NCBI GenBank assembly: GCA_003326205.1
Contig: LWTK01000041.1
Location: 62,001-126,000, forward strand
Length of the DNA: 64,000 nt
DNA from: Nostoc sp. ATCC 43529
GTDB lineage: Bacteria; Cyanobacteriota; Cyanobacteriia; Cyanobacteriales; Nostocaceae
Reading direction: 5' to 3'
The notes under the pieces were generated by a model that was not told where the DNA came from, did not search any database, and was given only the letters and a program-made list of their open reading frames with translations. Position 1 is the first letter of the stretch. Every line of letters starts with the position of its first letter. A program made the position numbers and the translations under genes. Positions 8,921 through 17,695 of the stretch are shown here, in pieces.

Positions 8921-9358
8921 AAAAATCAATTATGAAAAATATTGTTGGCAAAATACTTTAATAAGTTGAGTGAATTATTAATTCTTATTATTAAAAACAA
9001 ATTCAGGCTTTTTACAGTAATAGAACGATATATTTTCAAAAAGGGACTCTAAGAAAAATTTATTTTCTTAAACATCCATGCCTCTCTGCAAAAGCTCTTA
9101 TACATTATGTAACATATTTATTAAGGAATACGGTTGAGAAATTACACTGAAAGTGCGACTAAACTAGCTAAATTTAGCTGGTAGATTCCGTGAATACACA
9201 GTAACAATCAGAAAAAAGTAAATATAGCAATTCTATTTGATTTATGAAAATTTACGGTGTCCAGATACCCGACTTCTTTAAAAAGTCGGGTATCTAACTT
9301 TTAACCAATGATTTATGGTTACTATACCAGTAAAAGCGATTGCTCAAATTATCTACCG
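8921..9358. other. AT-rich gap between kinase promoter side and phytase-like gene
   Basis: No gene seen in 438 bp. It holds the presumed promoter of the kinase pair and, near 9263-9295, a strong palindrome (listed separately). The rest is AT-rich without recognisable sites. Confidence 0.5.
9263..9295 (-). terminator. 13-bp perfect palindrome, likely terminator
   Basis: AGATACCCGACTT (9263-9275) pairs perfectly with AAGTCGGGTATCT (9283-9295) around a 7-base loop. It lies 64 bp past the stop of the 9359-10543 gene. There is no clear T-run after it on the minus strand, so it may instead be one of the interspersed palindromes carrying CCCGACTT that are common in cyanobacteria. Confidence 0.55.
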
Positions 9359-10543
9359 TTAACGATTGATATTTGGCAATAAACGGCGTAGTAATCTCAT
9401 TAGTGGTGTTTCAATTTTGATTTTAAAAGCTAGGATTTTGGTACGTTGTAAAGAGTTAAAATTGTTGTCGCTGATGAGAATTAATGAGCGCTGTCCATCA
9501 GGTAACTTAGGGCCAAGAGTTAGACCTTCAATGTTGTCTAAGACTACATCTAGAGTTCTCAAATCAAACAACAGTTTTTTCTGAACTGGTTTAATATTCT
9601 TGGAATCAACTGCTAAAAGACTATCAATATTATGAATATCATCGGCTCCTTCTAAAGAAACCTGAAACAGAGAAACAGCAAATCCTAAACCTGTAAAAGA
9701 CCGTTCTAAACTTAAAAAGTGCCCTTGGTTATCGAGAGCAAATAAATCGGGTAATCCACTAGCGAACTTTCCCGTCAAATTCAAAAACGGTGCTACTGGT
9801 TGAGTTGGGTAAAGAAATTCCTGTTCTGCTTGGTTGGTAAGCAAGTTATATTGCAAAATCCGACAAGGAGTGCCGATTTTAGGTTGAGCTGCTGAACCAT
9901 CTTGAATTAAAGCATTTTCTGTAGCTGTAAATAGATATTTTTCATCAGGTGTAATGGTCAAGCTTTCAAAAGCCAAATTGTTGCGGATGCCTTGTTGACC
10001 TTTTTTATCTGGCAAAAATTTATTTGGTATGGGAAGTGATGTAATTTCTCTACCAGAAGATAGTGAGAATTCTTTAATAAAAGGATTAATTAATTTGCCA
10101 ACATCGCCTTCTGAAGAAATAAATACAGTACCTTTATTAGTTAGAGCAATGCCTTCTGTATCAGTTTCACTAGGAGTAAATTTTTCACCGCTTTCATTTA
10201 ATAAGTCCGTAACATTAACAACGGTAACTCCATTTTTTTGTAAGGAACCCTTGCTTAAATCGATTTTCAAAGTATAGAAACGGGTATTACCTTTTTGTCC
10301 ACGGTCGTCAGAAATCGCGTAATAAAGGTTATTTTTGGCATCATAAGTAATTCCAGATAAACCTCCAACTTCAGTTTTTTGCAAAGTTAAATTTTTCGGT
10401 AAAGTAACTTCTCCGATAAATTTTATGCTACTGATTTCACTAGCCCTTAGCGGTAAGTTTGTAAAGAAGAGGCTGATAATTAGAATCGTTATGAAAAAGT
10501 AAATAACTCGTGGGAATACGAAGATTTTTTTAATTAACCGCAT
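9359..10543 (-). CDS. exported esterase-like activity of phytase family protein
   Basis: A 394-residue protein with an N-terminal hydrophobic segment (about residues 14-33, ending LPLRASEI) that serves as a signal peptide or anchor. The body is a beta-propeller-like domain of the 'esterase-like activity of phytase' family (Pfam PF13449 type), recognised from 'GGLSGITYDAKNNLYYAISD', 'FTPSETDTEGIAL', 'NLAFESLTITPDEKYLFTA' and the closing 'DNIEGLTLGPKLPDGQRSL' and 'LILISDNNF' motifs. Members are secreted and have been linked to phosphoester hydrolysis, but the substrate here is unknown. Monocistronic by layout, with the palindrome at 9263-9295 downstream. Confidence 0.85.
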   Translation of the reverse strand: MRLIKKIFVFPRVIYFFITILIISLFFTNLPLRASEISSIKFIGEVTLPKNLTLQKTEVGGLSGITYDAKNNLYYAISDDRGQKGNTRFYTLKIDLSKGSLQKNGVTVVNVTDLLNESGEKFTPSETDTEGIALTNKGTVFISSEGDVGKLINPFIKEFSLSSGREITSLPIPNKFLPDKKGQQGIRNNLAFESLTITPDEKYLFTATENALIQDGSAAQPKIGTPCRILQYNLLTNQAEQEFLYPTQPVAPFLNLTGKFASGLPDLFALDNQGHFLSLERSFTGLGFAVSLFQVSLEGADDIHNIDSLLAVDSKNIKPVQKKLLFDLRTLDVVLDNIEGLTLGPKLPDGQRSLILISDNNFNSLQRTKILAFKIKIETPLMRLLRRLLPNINR

Positions 10544-10661
10544 GGAAAGCTATTACTAAACTGTAAAAGGGACTGGGTAATCAGATCCTAAATTATGTCT
10601 GATGCTATTACCCACAGACAGATTTTGTCATAATTTCACAGTATTTAGTACTTTTAGGACT

Positions 10662-12122
10662 TTAAGCAAGTTGCCAAGCATATTCATCCTCGAAAAACTG
10701 AACGAGCCAGTCCTTAACTAGGCGGGTGGCGCGACAGTCATCTTCGTTGTAGCTTTGGATACTTTCTAATATAGTCCGATCGCCTGTTTTTAACCATTCC
10801 TCATACCAGTAAATACACTTAGCTCCGCTAGCTTCTTTATTACGCCACTCAAATCCTAACCAACGAGCGATCGCTTTCAGGGCATAGCTTTCTACAGGTA
10901 ATGCTACACTTTGGGTTAATTGTTCATATATATCGACAAATCGATTCAGTACAGGACGCACGGAGGAGTACGGAGTATTGTAAAGCTTCGTCAGTCGTTG
11001 GACTGTATCAAATTCATACGCACAAAAATGATAAATTGGCGCTTGGGGATATTGCCAAACCAAATTCAAAAATTGCTGCCAAACTAATTCTTCGTCTTCT
11101 GGTTTATCTGCTAAAAAAGAATAAAATTGTTCTGTGTTGGCAAGTCTATCTACGACTAAAACTCCCAACAAATAATTTAAATCTAAGTCTGGTTGTGCCT
11201 CAATATCAAAATAAAGCTCTATAGCCGCCGTGAATGTAATATTTTCCTTTGGTAGTGAGTACGGTAAAATTAAAGGCCGTTTTTGGAGTACAGATTGAGC
11301 TTGCACTACTAACTTCGGCGCTACTTGGCTGTCAAAACCAACTAGGTTTTCGAGAATAGCTGGACTGGTGTTGGCGAGAGATTCCAGTGTAGTTATGTCT
11401 AAGGTTTGGAGTTGAGTGTAGCGAATGGGTGTTACACCTGGTAATAACGAGAGATGTTGCTGAGTTTGAGCGATGGCATAACATTGACTATACCAATGGC
11501 AAAGATTACACTTCTGTCGAGAAATAAACACCTCTGGCGGATTTGGTAACTCTAAAACTTGAATAAATTCCTCCAGAATTTGCTGCATTTGTGGCGTCCA
11601 TTTAAACAAATCCACGGCATAACTAGTGTTTTTAGTTCGCAAAATCAACAAAGCTGTTTCGGGTACAACTCGTTGGACTGTTGCCAACACTTGGGCATGA
11701 AACGCGGCCACAACTTGATATTCTTGTTTAGGACGCTTACCGAGTTCAATACTAGCCGGCACATACATCCAATCTCCAAAATGAGATTGTCCTGGCTGTT
11801 TCACGAGTAAATCTGGACGACTCAGTAAGGTGTATGCTTCAGAATAAGTTGCTGACAACACTCCTTTATAGATGTACTCAACCCCTGTTTCCATCAGTTG
11901 TAAAGTTGCCTTTTCTCCCGTTTTCCAATTTCCAGATGGATAATTAGGCTGCTGGTAAGTCAACTGTGCCAAATTACTCACTTGATGAGCAATTTTGTCC
12001 TGTTGTAGTTTCCCTAGCAGTTCATTGGGAGCATCACGCTGACCTTTATCACCGTGGATATCTAAAAAAGATCGGCGTTTACAGCGTTGGTATTGTAGTA
12101 GGAGTTCAGCATTAATCAGCAT
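10662..12122 (-). CDS. TM0106-family RecB-like nuclease with RNase H-like domain
   Basis: A 486-residue cytoplasmic protein. The N-terminal half looks like the RecB/Cas4-like fold of the TM0106 family: it opens with 'LLLQYQRCKRRSFLDI' and has a second cysteine cluster 'CNLCHWYSQC', an arrangement that in Cas4/AddB-type nucleases binds an Fe-S cluster. The C-terminal half (from about residue 300) resembles the YprB ribonuclease-H-like 3'-5' exonuclease domain: 'IELYFDIEAQPD' gives the DxE motif, 'FCAYEFDTVQRL' the middle acidic motif, and 'IQSYNEDDCRATRLVKDWL' the closing YNxDDC motif. This suggests a DNA or RNA exonuclease in repair, but the family is poorly characterised. It stands alone and is divergent from the PLP enzyme at 12429. 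Confidence 0.85.
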   Translation of the reverse strand: MLINAELLLQYQRCKRRSFLDIHGDKGQRDAPNELLGKLQQDKIAHQVSNLAQLTYQQPNYPSGNWKTGEKATLQLMETGVEYIYKGVLSATYSEAYTLLSRPDLLVKQPGQSHFGDWMYVPASIELGKRPKQEYQVVAAFHAQVLATVQRVVPETALLILRTKNTSYAVDLFKWTPQMQQILEEFIQVLELPNPPEVFISRQKCNLCHWYSQCYAIAQTQQHLSLLPGVTPIRYTQLQTLDITTLESLANTSPAILENLVGFDSQVAPKLVVQAQSVLQKRPLILPYSLPKENITFTAAIELYFDIEAQPDLDLNYLLGVLVVDRLANTEQFYSFLADKPEDEELVWQQFLNLVWQYPQAPIYHFCAYEFDTVQRLTKLYNTPYSSVRPVLNRFVDIYEQLTQSVALPVESYALKAIARWLGFEWRNKEASGAKCIYWYEEWLKTGDRTILESIQSYNEDDCRATRLVKDWLVQFFEDEYAWQLA

Positions 12123-12187
12123 TTCTTTAAGTTAACAACAATTAGCACTCTCTGGGGGTGACTCAGACAATTAATAATGGAATGGGA

Positions 12188-12330
12188 GTTGACTGTTGAG
12201 AGCCAGTTACTAAAAAAGCCGATTCCGCTTTAGAGGTACAACGGGGGGAACCCCACGCTAGTTTGCTCAAGTCGGGAGACCCGCCCACGCAACTGGCGGG
12301 AACAACGCACTGGCTCCTGTTGACTGTTAA
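12188..12330. repeat. interspersed inverted-repeat element with flanking direct repeat
   Basis: The divergent-promoter gap holds a ~120-bp element with AGCCAGT (12201-12207) inverted to ACTGGCT (12309-12315). It is flanked by GTTGACTGTTGA (12188-12199) and GTTGACTGTTAA (12319-12330), which look like a slightly diverged target duplication. The interior carries ACAACGGGGGGAACCCC; a shorter relative in opposite orientation sits at 27911-27952. The remaining gap (12331-12428) has a small hairpin GAGCGGTGG...CCGCTC near 12374. Confidence 0.6.
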
Positions 12331-12428
12331 CAAATGACCAATGACCAATCTAAAATCCGTCTTGGAAATTTCTGAGCGGTGGCGAAAGCCGCTCAGGCTT
12401 TCCGCAAAATCTAAAATCCAAAATTAAT

Positions 12429-13622
12429 ATGGCCACTAGTTCTGTTGCACAAACCAGATTGCATCGCCATCGAGAGCAGTTTCCGGCTTTAGCTAATAAG
12501 ACTTATTTTAATTATGGGGGACAAGGGCCGATGCCTGTTGGGGCGATGGATGCGATCGCTCAAACTCAAGCTCATATTCAGCACATAGGCCCTTTTGGGA
12601 ATGAGGCATATAGCTGGCTCAGACCACAAGTGCAAGCTGCTAGAGCTGCGATCGCTTCCGAGTTCCAGATCCCTACTGATACAATAACCCTGACTCAGAA
12701 TGTCACTGTTGGCTGTAATATCGCCATGTGGGGTATAGAATGGCGGGCTGGCGACCATATACTACTCTCAGATTGCGAACACCCAGGCGTGATTGCCACA
12801 GCCCAAGAAATTAGCAGGCGATTCTCTGTAGAAGTTACTACCTGTCCTCTAAAAGCAACTTTAAATGAAGGCGACCCCGTAAAAGTCATTAGCCAACATT
12901 TGCGCCCCAATACCCGCCTAGTAATACTGAGTCATGTTTTCTGGAATACAGGTCAGGTTTTACCTCTGGATAAAATTGCCGAACTATGCAGAAATAATCA
13001 TTCTGCACTTTTAATAGACGCTGCCCAATCTGCTGGTTTGTTACCTTTAAACTTGACTGAATTGGGGGTAGATTTTTATGCTTTCACTGGTCACAAATGG
13101 TTATGTGGTCCTGCTGGTGCAGGCGGTTTGTACGTGCGACCAGAAGCGCGAGAAAGCCTTAAACCTACATTTATTGGCTTGAATGGCATTGTTGTCGATA
13201 GTCAATCTCAGCCTGTGGATTGGCTTCCAGATGGACGACGATATGAAGTCTCTACAGTAGCTTATCCTTTGTATGTCGGTTTACGCGAGGCGATCGCTAT
13301 CCATCAGCAATGGGGAACCTCACAAGAACGTTACGAACAAATTTGTCGTAACAGTGAGTACCTCTGGCGAAAGTTAGCAGCGTTAACTGATGTTAAATGT
13401 CTGCGAACTTCTCCACCTCAAAGCGGCATCCTCTCTTTTCAACTGACAAATAATCAGGCTCAAGCTCATCTCAAATTAGTGGAATTTTTAGACTCACAAA
13501 AAATATTAACTCGCACAATTGCCGACCCTAGCTGTATCCGCATCACTGTCCATTACTTTACTTTAGAATCGGAAATTGACCAATTAATTGAGGCGGTTCA
13601 AAGTTTTTGTAAAAGTAATTAA
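12429..13622 (+). CDS. PLP-dependent cyst(e)ine lyase / class V aminotransferase-like
   Basis: A 397-residue fold-type I PLP enzyme of aminotransferase class V. The cofactor lysine is in AFTGHKWLCGPAGAGG (Lys223, with His222), and the Asp that contacts the pyridine nitrogen is in LLIDAAQSAG (Asp197). The start LANKTYFNYGGQGPMP and the overall sequence resemble Synechocystis C-DES (cystine C-S lyase, which releases persulfide sulfur for Fe-S assembly) more than NifS/IscS. The loop near the C-terminus lacks the long Cys-bearing active-site segment of IscS. Substrate assignment is therefore probable, not certain. The ATG at 12429 fits the family start. A repeat-rich 162-bp gap follows. Confidence 0.82.
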   Translation: MATSSVAQTRLHRHREQFPALANKTYFNYGGQGPMPVGAMDAIAQTQAHIQHIGPFGNEAYSWLRPQVQAARAAIASEFQIPTDTITLTQNVTVGCNIAMWGIEWRAGDHILLSDCEHPGVIATAQEISRRFSVEVTTCPLKATLNEGDPVKVISQHLRPNTRLVILSHVFWNTGQVLPLDKIAELCRNNHSALLIDAAQSAGLLPLNLTELGVDFYAFTGHKWLCGPAGAGGLYVRPEARESLKPTFIGLNGIVVDSQSQPVDWLPDGRRYEVSTVAYPLYVGLREAIAIHQQWGTSQERYEQICRNSEYLWRKLAALTDVKCLRTSPPQSGILSFQLTNNQAQAHLKLVEFLDSQKILTRTIADPSCIRITVHYFTLESEIDQLIEAVQSFCKSN

Positions 13623-13784
13623 GAGTTAGGAGTTGGGAGTTAAGAATTCCCAACTCCCAACTCCTAACTCCTAACTCCTAACTTTCAACTCCAACTCTCA
13701 ACTCCTAACTCATAACTCCCAACTCTTAACTTTCAACTCCAACTCTCAACTCCTAACTCATAACTCCCAACTCTTAACTTTCAA
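13623..13784. repeat. AACTCCT/GAGTTAG arrays with an exact 48-bp tandem duplication
   Basis: The gap opens with a hairpin of AGTTGGGAGTT and AACTCCCAACT units (13627-13660), plausibly the terminator of the gene before it. It continues as a pyrimidine-rich array in which a 48-bp unit (13681-13728) is repeated exactly (13729-13776). A third copy has begun (ACTTTCAA, 13777-13784) when the ATG of the next gene appears. Confidence 0.9.
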
Positions 13785-14867
13785 ATGGAACGCCCAATTT
13801 TATATTTAGCCATTACTAACCACGGATTTGGTCATGCCACCCGCATGGCTTCTGTAGCTGCAACAATTCAAAACTTATGTCCAGAAGTTCTGTTAATTAT
13901 GGTGACGACTGCGCCGCGTTGGTTGTTAGAGTGTTACATAGAAGGCGATTTTATCTATCGTCCCCGTGCATTTGATTTGGGTGTGGTGCAAGCAGACAGT
14001 TTGACAATGGATAAAGCAGCGACTTTAGAAAAGTTACTCGATATTAAAAAGCATCAAAATTCGTTAATTGCCTCAGAAGTCAATTTTATTCGTCAAAATC
14101 GCGTGAATCTTATCTTGGCAGATATTCCCTTTCTTGCTTCTGGGTTTGCGAATGCTGCAAACATTCCCTGCTGGATGATTAGTAACTTTGGCTGGGATTT
14201 GATTTACCGAGATTGGGGAGGTGAATTTTTAGCAATTGCAGATTGGATTAGTGATTGGTATTCAAAGTGCGATCGCCTGTTTCGTCTCCCTTTCCACGAA
14301 CCAATGGAAGCTTTTAACAATATCACAGATATTGGCTTAACAGGCGGTTCTCCTCGTTATTCTCTTGATGATTTACGTTCTCTTTGGGGAATAACTACAC
14401 CAGTCGAAAAAACAATTTTGCTGACTTTTGGTGGCTTGGGTTTACAGGAAATTCCTTATCATAATTTGCAACAATTTCCAGATTGGCAATTCATTGTTTT
14501 TGATGGTTCTGCCCCTCATTTACCAAATTTAGTCAAAATAAATGATCGCAAATACCGTCCTGTAGATTTTATGCCCATTTGTGGCCGAGTCTTTTCCAAA
14601 CCTGGTTACGGTACTTTTGCTGAAGCCACAAAATTACAAGTACCGTTAGTTACTCTTGTGCGTGAAGACTTTGCTGAAGCCAGTTATTTAATAGAAGGCA
14701 TAACTAACTACAACCAACATCAAATTGTTACCGCTGCTGAGTTTTTTGAAGGAACTTGGGATTTTCTGCGTGAGTTACCCCAACCACCAAAGCAATCCCA
14801 GCCAATTGCTAAGGATGGTAATGAAGCGATCGCTCAGGCTGTGATTAATTATTTTCAGTCAAGTTAA
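13785..14867 (+). CDS. GT-B glycosyltransferase-like protein
   Basis: A 360-residue cytoplasmic protein with the layout of MurG/UDP-glycosyltransferase-like GT-B folds. The N-terminal Rossmann half opens with 'LYLAITNHGFGHATRMASVA', a Gly-rich acceptor-site motif, and the C-terminal half contains 'ILLTFGGLGLQ' and the nucleotide-sugar-type 'VFSKPGYGTFAEATKLQVPL'. Similar sequences form the N-terminal part of plant L-arabinokinase-like proteins. Donor and acceptor are unknown. There is no Shine-Dalgarno, and the start codon sits directly on the end of a 48-bp repeat array. YjbQ follows 46 bp downstream on the same strand. Confidence 0.8.
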   Translation: MERPILYLAITNHGFGHATRMASVAATIQNLCPEVLLIMVTTAPRWLLECYIEGDFIYRPRAFDLGVVQADSLTMDKAATLEKLLDIKKHQNSLIASEVNFIRQNRVNLILADIPFLASGFANAANIPCWMISNFGWDLIYRDWGGEFLAIADWISDWYSKCDRLFRLPFHEPMEAFNNITDIGLTGGSPRYSLDDLRSLWGITTPVEKTILLTFGGLGLQEIPYHNLQQFPDWQFIVFDGSAPHLPNLVKINDRKYRPVDFMPICGRVFSKPGYGTFAEATKLQVPLVTLVREDFAEASYLIEGITNYNQHQIVTAAEFFEGTWDFLRELPQPPKQSQPIAKDGNEAIAQAVINYFQSS

Positions 14868-14913
14868 AATCAATAATGGAAAGCTTTTATTTTCATCAAT
14901 ATTATTGTTTCAA

Positions 14914-15327
14914 ATGAGTCACTATCAAAAGTTATTAAGAATTACCACCACTGGCAAATCTTTTTACAATATCACTAATAAAATAGAAGCGATCGTTGCA
15001 GAGTCGGGTGTTGAAACTGGTCTTTGCACTTTATTTTTACGCCACACTTCAGCCAGCTTAGTTATCCAAGAAAACGCCGATCCTGATGTTCTTGTCGATC
15101 TAGCTAATTTTATGGCAAAACTAGTACCAGAATCAGCTAAATATATTCACGATGCAGAAGGCGCCGATGACATGCCAGCACATATCCGTACAGCCCTCAC
15201 CCACACTTCTGAACATATCCCCATCAATCGTGGTCATCTAGTGCTGGGAACTTGGCAGGGAATTTATATTTGGGAACACCGCCAGCGCAGTCATTCAAGA
15301 GAATTAGTTGTCCACATTTCTGGATAG
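14914..15327 (+). CDS. YjbQ family protein (UPF0047)
   Basis: A 137-residue single-domain protein of the YjbQ/UPF0047 family, annotated in databases as 'secondary thiamine-phosphate synthase enzyme' because E. coli YjbQ has weak activity of that kind. The family-defining pieces are present: 'TLFLRHTSASLVIQENADPD', 'TSEHIPINRGHLVLGTWQGI' and 'WEHRQRSHSREL'. The conserved His residues form the presumed metal or phosphate site. I use the ATG at 14914; a TTG three codons earlier (14905) is possible. Probably co-transcribed with the glycosyltransferase-like gene. Confidence 0.9.
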   Translation: MSHYQKLLRITTTGKSFYNITNKIEAIVAESGVETGLCTLFLRHTSASLVIQENADPDVLVDLANFMAKLVPESAKYIHDAEGADDMPAHIRTALTHTSEHIPINRGHLVLGTWQGIYIWEHRQRSHSRELVVHISG

Positions 15328-15570
15328 CAATTTCTCAAATTTAATTTATTGAAGGTGTAGCTTTTTAGAGTTTAAATACTCTGTTTTTACAGCCTACCGT
15401 TTGGATAGAATATTGTAAACCTTCCTATAACGCTTTTTGGGCGAAAAATCTTCATGAGCAATAAAACATATACATACTGAAAAAGTTGTATGTATCAGTT
15501 TGTAAACTAAAAATTAAGTTTGTTTATATTTTTTTAATATTTTGTTTATTTCAATATAAACTAATACTTA

Positions 15571-16350
15571 ATGTCAGATGGGTGGGCTATTTCAATTACT
15601 ATGAAGCAAGAACTAACACCGACTCATACTTTCCAACTTATTGATAAAATACTTGCCCAGCACTCTGTTAATCTTTTGTCACTGAATCCCCAAAAAAAAA
15701 TAATTACCAGTTTTGCAGAATTGGGGAATTTGATTGCTGAAGAAAACACTGACATCCAAATCATCACTACTCTTCAGGAAACTTTGGAATGTATAGTTGA
15801 TAGCCAGTTGCAAAACTTTCCAGAAAACATATTTTGGGATTTTGATTTTCTAGTAAGTAGTATGTTGAGACAGGCTTTAGTCGCAGACGAAGGTGCTGTT
15901 TCTTTTTTAAAGACTTTTGGTGAAAAGATGGTTTCCCTGACAGAAATGTTCGGAATTAACACAGAAATTCGCTTTCGCTACGTCCACGACTTTCTATATG
16001 GATTTGATTGGGCAAGATGGGTACAAAAAGATCCTGAAGCTCGTGCAAATATAGAGCCTTTTAGCTTAGTTTTTTTTGATTATTTACTCACCAAAGGTAA
16101 GGAACTGATACAACGTATTAGTCACGGACAAATCACTTCTTATAAACTCTGTGACACAGGTTACCGCAATCCATTCTCTTTTTCTCGCGAACCAGAAGAT
16201 GAATATCGTCTGTTAACTTATCTTGCTCAGAAACAACTGATTCCCGTAGCAGTATGGAACTGGAATGCTAGCCCTGTGTGGAATAAACCTTTCCAAGAAA
16301 TGCGTCAGCAAATAGCATTAAAATTAGATATTCAACTACAGAAACACTAA
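15571..16350 (+). CDS. conserved-looking hypothetical protein, 259 aa
   Basis: I do not recognise the family. The protein is soluble, without signal or membrane segments. It has aromatic-rich stretches 'FWDFDFLVSSMLRQAL', 'IRFRYVHDFLYGFDWARW' and 'VAVWNWNASPVWNKPF', and a possible Cys in 'YKLCDTGYRNPFSF'. A second in-frame ATG at 15601 (MKQELTPTH) is an equally plausible start because the first ten residues look like non-coding sequence. Codon use and composition match the neighbours. The Nif3-like gene follows 34 bp downstream on the same strand, so the two may form an operon. Confidence 0.75.
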   Translation: MSDGWAISITMKQELTPTHTFQLIDKILAQHSVNLLSLNPQKKIITSFAELGNLIAEENTDIQIITTLQETLECIVDSQLQNFPENIFWDFDFLVSSMLRQALVADEGAVSFLKTFGEKMVSLTEMFGINTEIRFRYVHDFLYGFDWARWVQKDPEARANIEPFSLVFFDYLLTKGKELIQRISHGQITSYKLCDTGYRNPFSFSREPEDEYRLLTYLAQKQLIPVAVWNWNASPVWNKPFQEMRQQIALKLDIQLQKH

Positions 16351-16384
16351 TTAGCAATCAGAAATTACAACTGAAAAATTAATC

Positions 16385-17173
16385 ATGAAAATTGCTGATT
16401 TAATTACTTGGTTTGAAGCATGGGCAAATCCCGCTTGGTGCGAAAGTTGGGATAATTGTGGCTGGCAGATTGAGCCTGGAGTCTTGGAGGAAAGAGTACG
16501 AGTATTGGTGTGTTTGACACCAACTCTGGCGGTGATGCACGAAGCGATCGCCTTAAATGCTAATCTAATTTTTGCCCATCATCCTCTGATTTTTACACCT
16601 CCCAAGTCCTTATGCAAAGGTTCGGCGATCGCAGAAATGGCACGCTTGGCTTTTACCCACAATATTGGTATTTACAGCGCCCACACGAATTTTGACCAAG
16701 TAGAGGATGGCACTGCTGATGTCTTGGCTCAAATTTTACAACTTCAACAAGTTACTCCCATATTACCCACACAGCCTGGATTAGGATATGGTCGTGTTGG
16801 TTTGCTAGAGCCATCGATGACACTACAGGAATTACTAGCAAATATTCAAACCAGACTTGCTCCTCCAAATTTAATTTTTTCCCCAACAGCTAATTTACAG
16901 CAAAAAATTTCACGAGTTGCCGTTTTGGGCGGTTCGGGAGCTAGTTTCATTTCAGCAGTTAGCAAAACTGGCGCTCAAGCTTACCTAACTTCTGATTGCA
17001 AATTTCATCAATTTCAAGAAAGCCGCGATCGCAATCTCATTTTAATCGACGCTGGACATTATGCTACCGAACGTCCTGCTTGCGATCGCTTGGCGGAAAA
17101 ATTTCAGTCCTTGAACCTAGACTGGGTGCAATTGAGTCAAAAAGATGAGGATTTCCGCCAATTCTTTGCTTGA
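16385..17173 (+). CDS. Nif3-like dinuclear metal centre protein
   Basis: A 262-residue protein of the NIF3/YbgI (GTP cyclohydrolase 1 type 2-like) family, which forms hexameric toroids with a two-metal site. Metal-ligand motifs are visible: 'LIFAHHPLIFTPPKSL' (His65-His66), 'GIYSAHTNFDQVEDG' and, at the end, 'LILIDAGHYATERPACDRLAE'. The order and length are typical of the short form without an inserted PII-like domain. The biochemical role is unsettled in the whole family. Confidence 0.93.
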   Translation: MKIADLITWFEAWANPAWCESWDNCGWQIEPGVLEERVRVLVCLTPTLAVMHEAIALNANLIFAHHPLIFTPPKSLCKGSAIAEMARLAFTHNIGIYSAHTNFDQVEDGTADVLAQILQLQQVTPILPTQPGLGYGRVGLLEPSMTLQELLANIQTRLAPPNLIFSPTANLQQKISRVAVLGGSGASFISAVSKTGAQAYLTSDCKFHQFQESRDRNLILIDAGHYATERPACDRLAEKFQSLNLDWVQLSQKDEDFRQFFA

Positions 17174-17352
17174 TTCTTTTTACCTGAACTATTATTTTGG
17201 ATGCTTGCCTAAAAGCTTTACTATATTTTAATATTCTTAAATGACAAATGTTACTTGATAGCACACAGCCAAGGTACTGAAAATTATTGTATTCATCTAT
17301 GCCAGTAAAATACATAGTAAATGCAGCAGAAACTGATATTTTTAATCACTTT

Positions 17353-17394
17353 TGTGATACAAATCACTAAATACGTGTAACGATAATCACGTAT
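17353..17394. promoter_or_regulatory. two adjacent dyads, one CRP-like
   Basis: TGTGA-N6-TCACT at 17353-17368 differs at one base from the cyanobacterial cAMP-receptor-protein consensus TGTGA-N6-TCACA. Directly after it is a second dyad, ATACGTG-N10-CACGTAT (17371-17394), in which GTA-N8-CAC is one base from an NtcA-type GTA-N8-TAC. Both lie about 85-125 bp upstream of the small gene at 17477. The matches are seen in the sequence; the regulator assignments are inference. Confidence 0.4.
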
Positions 17395-17476
17395 TATTAA
17401 TGTTCCATATCAATCAGCAGCAGAGGGAAATAATCCACACTGGACGTTATAAATCGCTCACTCTGCCCTAATCAAG

Positions 17477-17695
17477 ATGATTCGCACAATTGTTGAATCT
17501 GCTTTCCAAACTGGATATCTTAGTGTTGAATCTGAAGGTTTACTCCATCAAGTGCTGGCTACTAAATGCTACAAGTCAGAGGATTTATCAGCCCTGGCAG
17601 CTCTATACGATGCAGTTCGCACAGGTCAAATTAAACGAGAAGCATCCTCCTCCAATGTGCTAATGGAATTACCCCTACCGTATAAATCTTTTTAA
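17477..17695 (+). CDS. small hypothetical protein, 72 aa
   Basis: A 72-residue soluble protein (MIRTIVESAFQTGYLSVES...), predicted mostly helical, with a basic-then-hydrophobic tail. It resembles short, widely distributed cyanobacterial proteins with the pattern 'aF.tG.Ls...E..l...L....y...DL.AL..L..A...G.I.re'. I know no function. It has a clean ATG and a possible regulatory region about 100 bp upstream. It stands alone, followed by a 762-bp gap. Confidence 0.7.
   Translation: MIRTIVESAFQTGYLSVESEGLLHQVLATKCYKSEDLSALAALYDAVRTGQIKREASSSNVLMELPLPYKSF

Noticed and set aside
12163..12348. 61-residue minus-strand frame
   Set aside because: Lies within the interspersed inverted-repeat element between two divergent genes.
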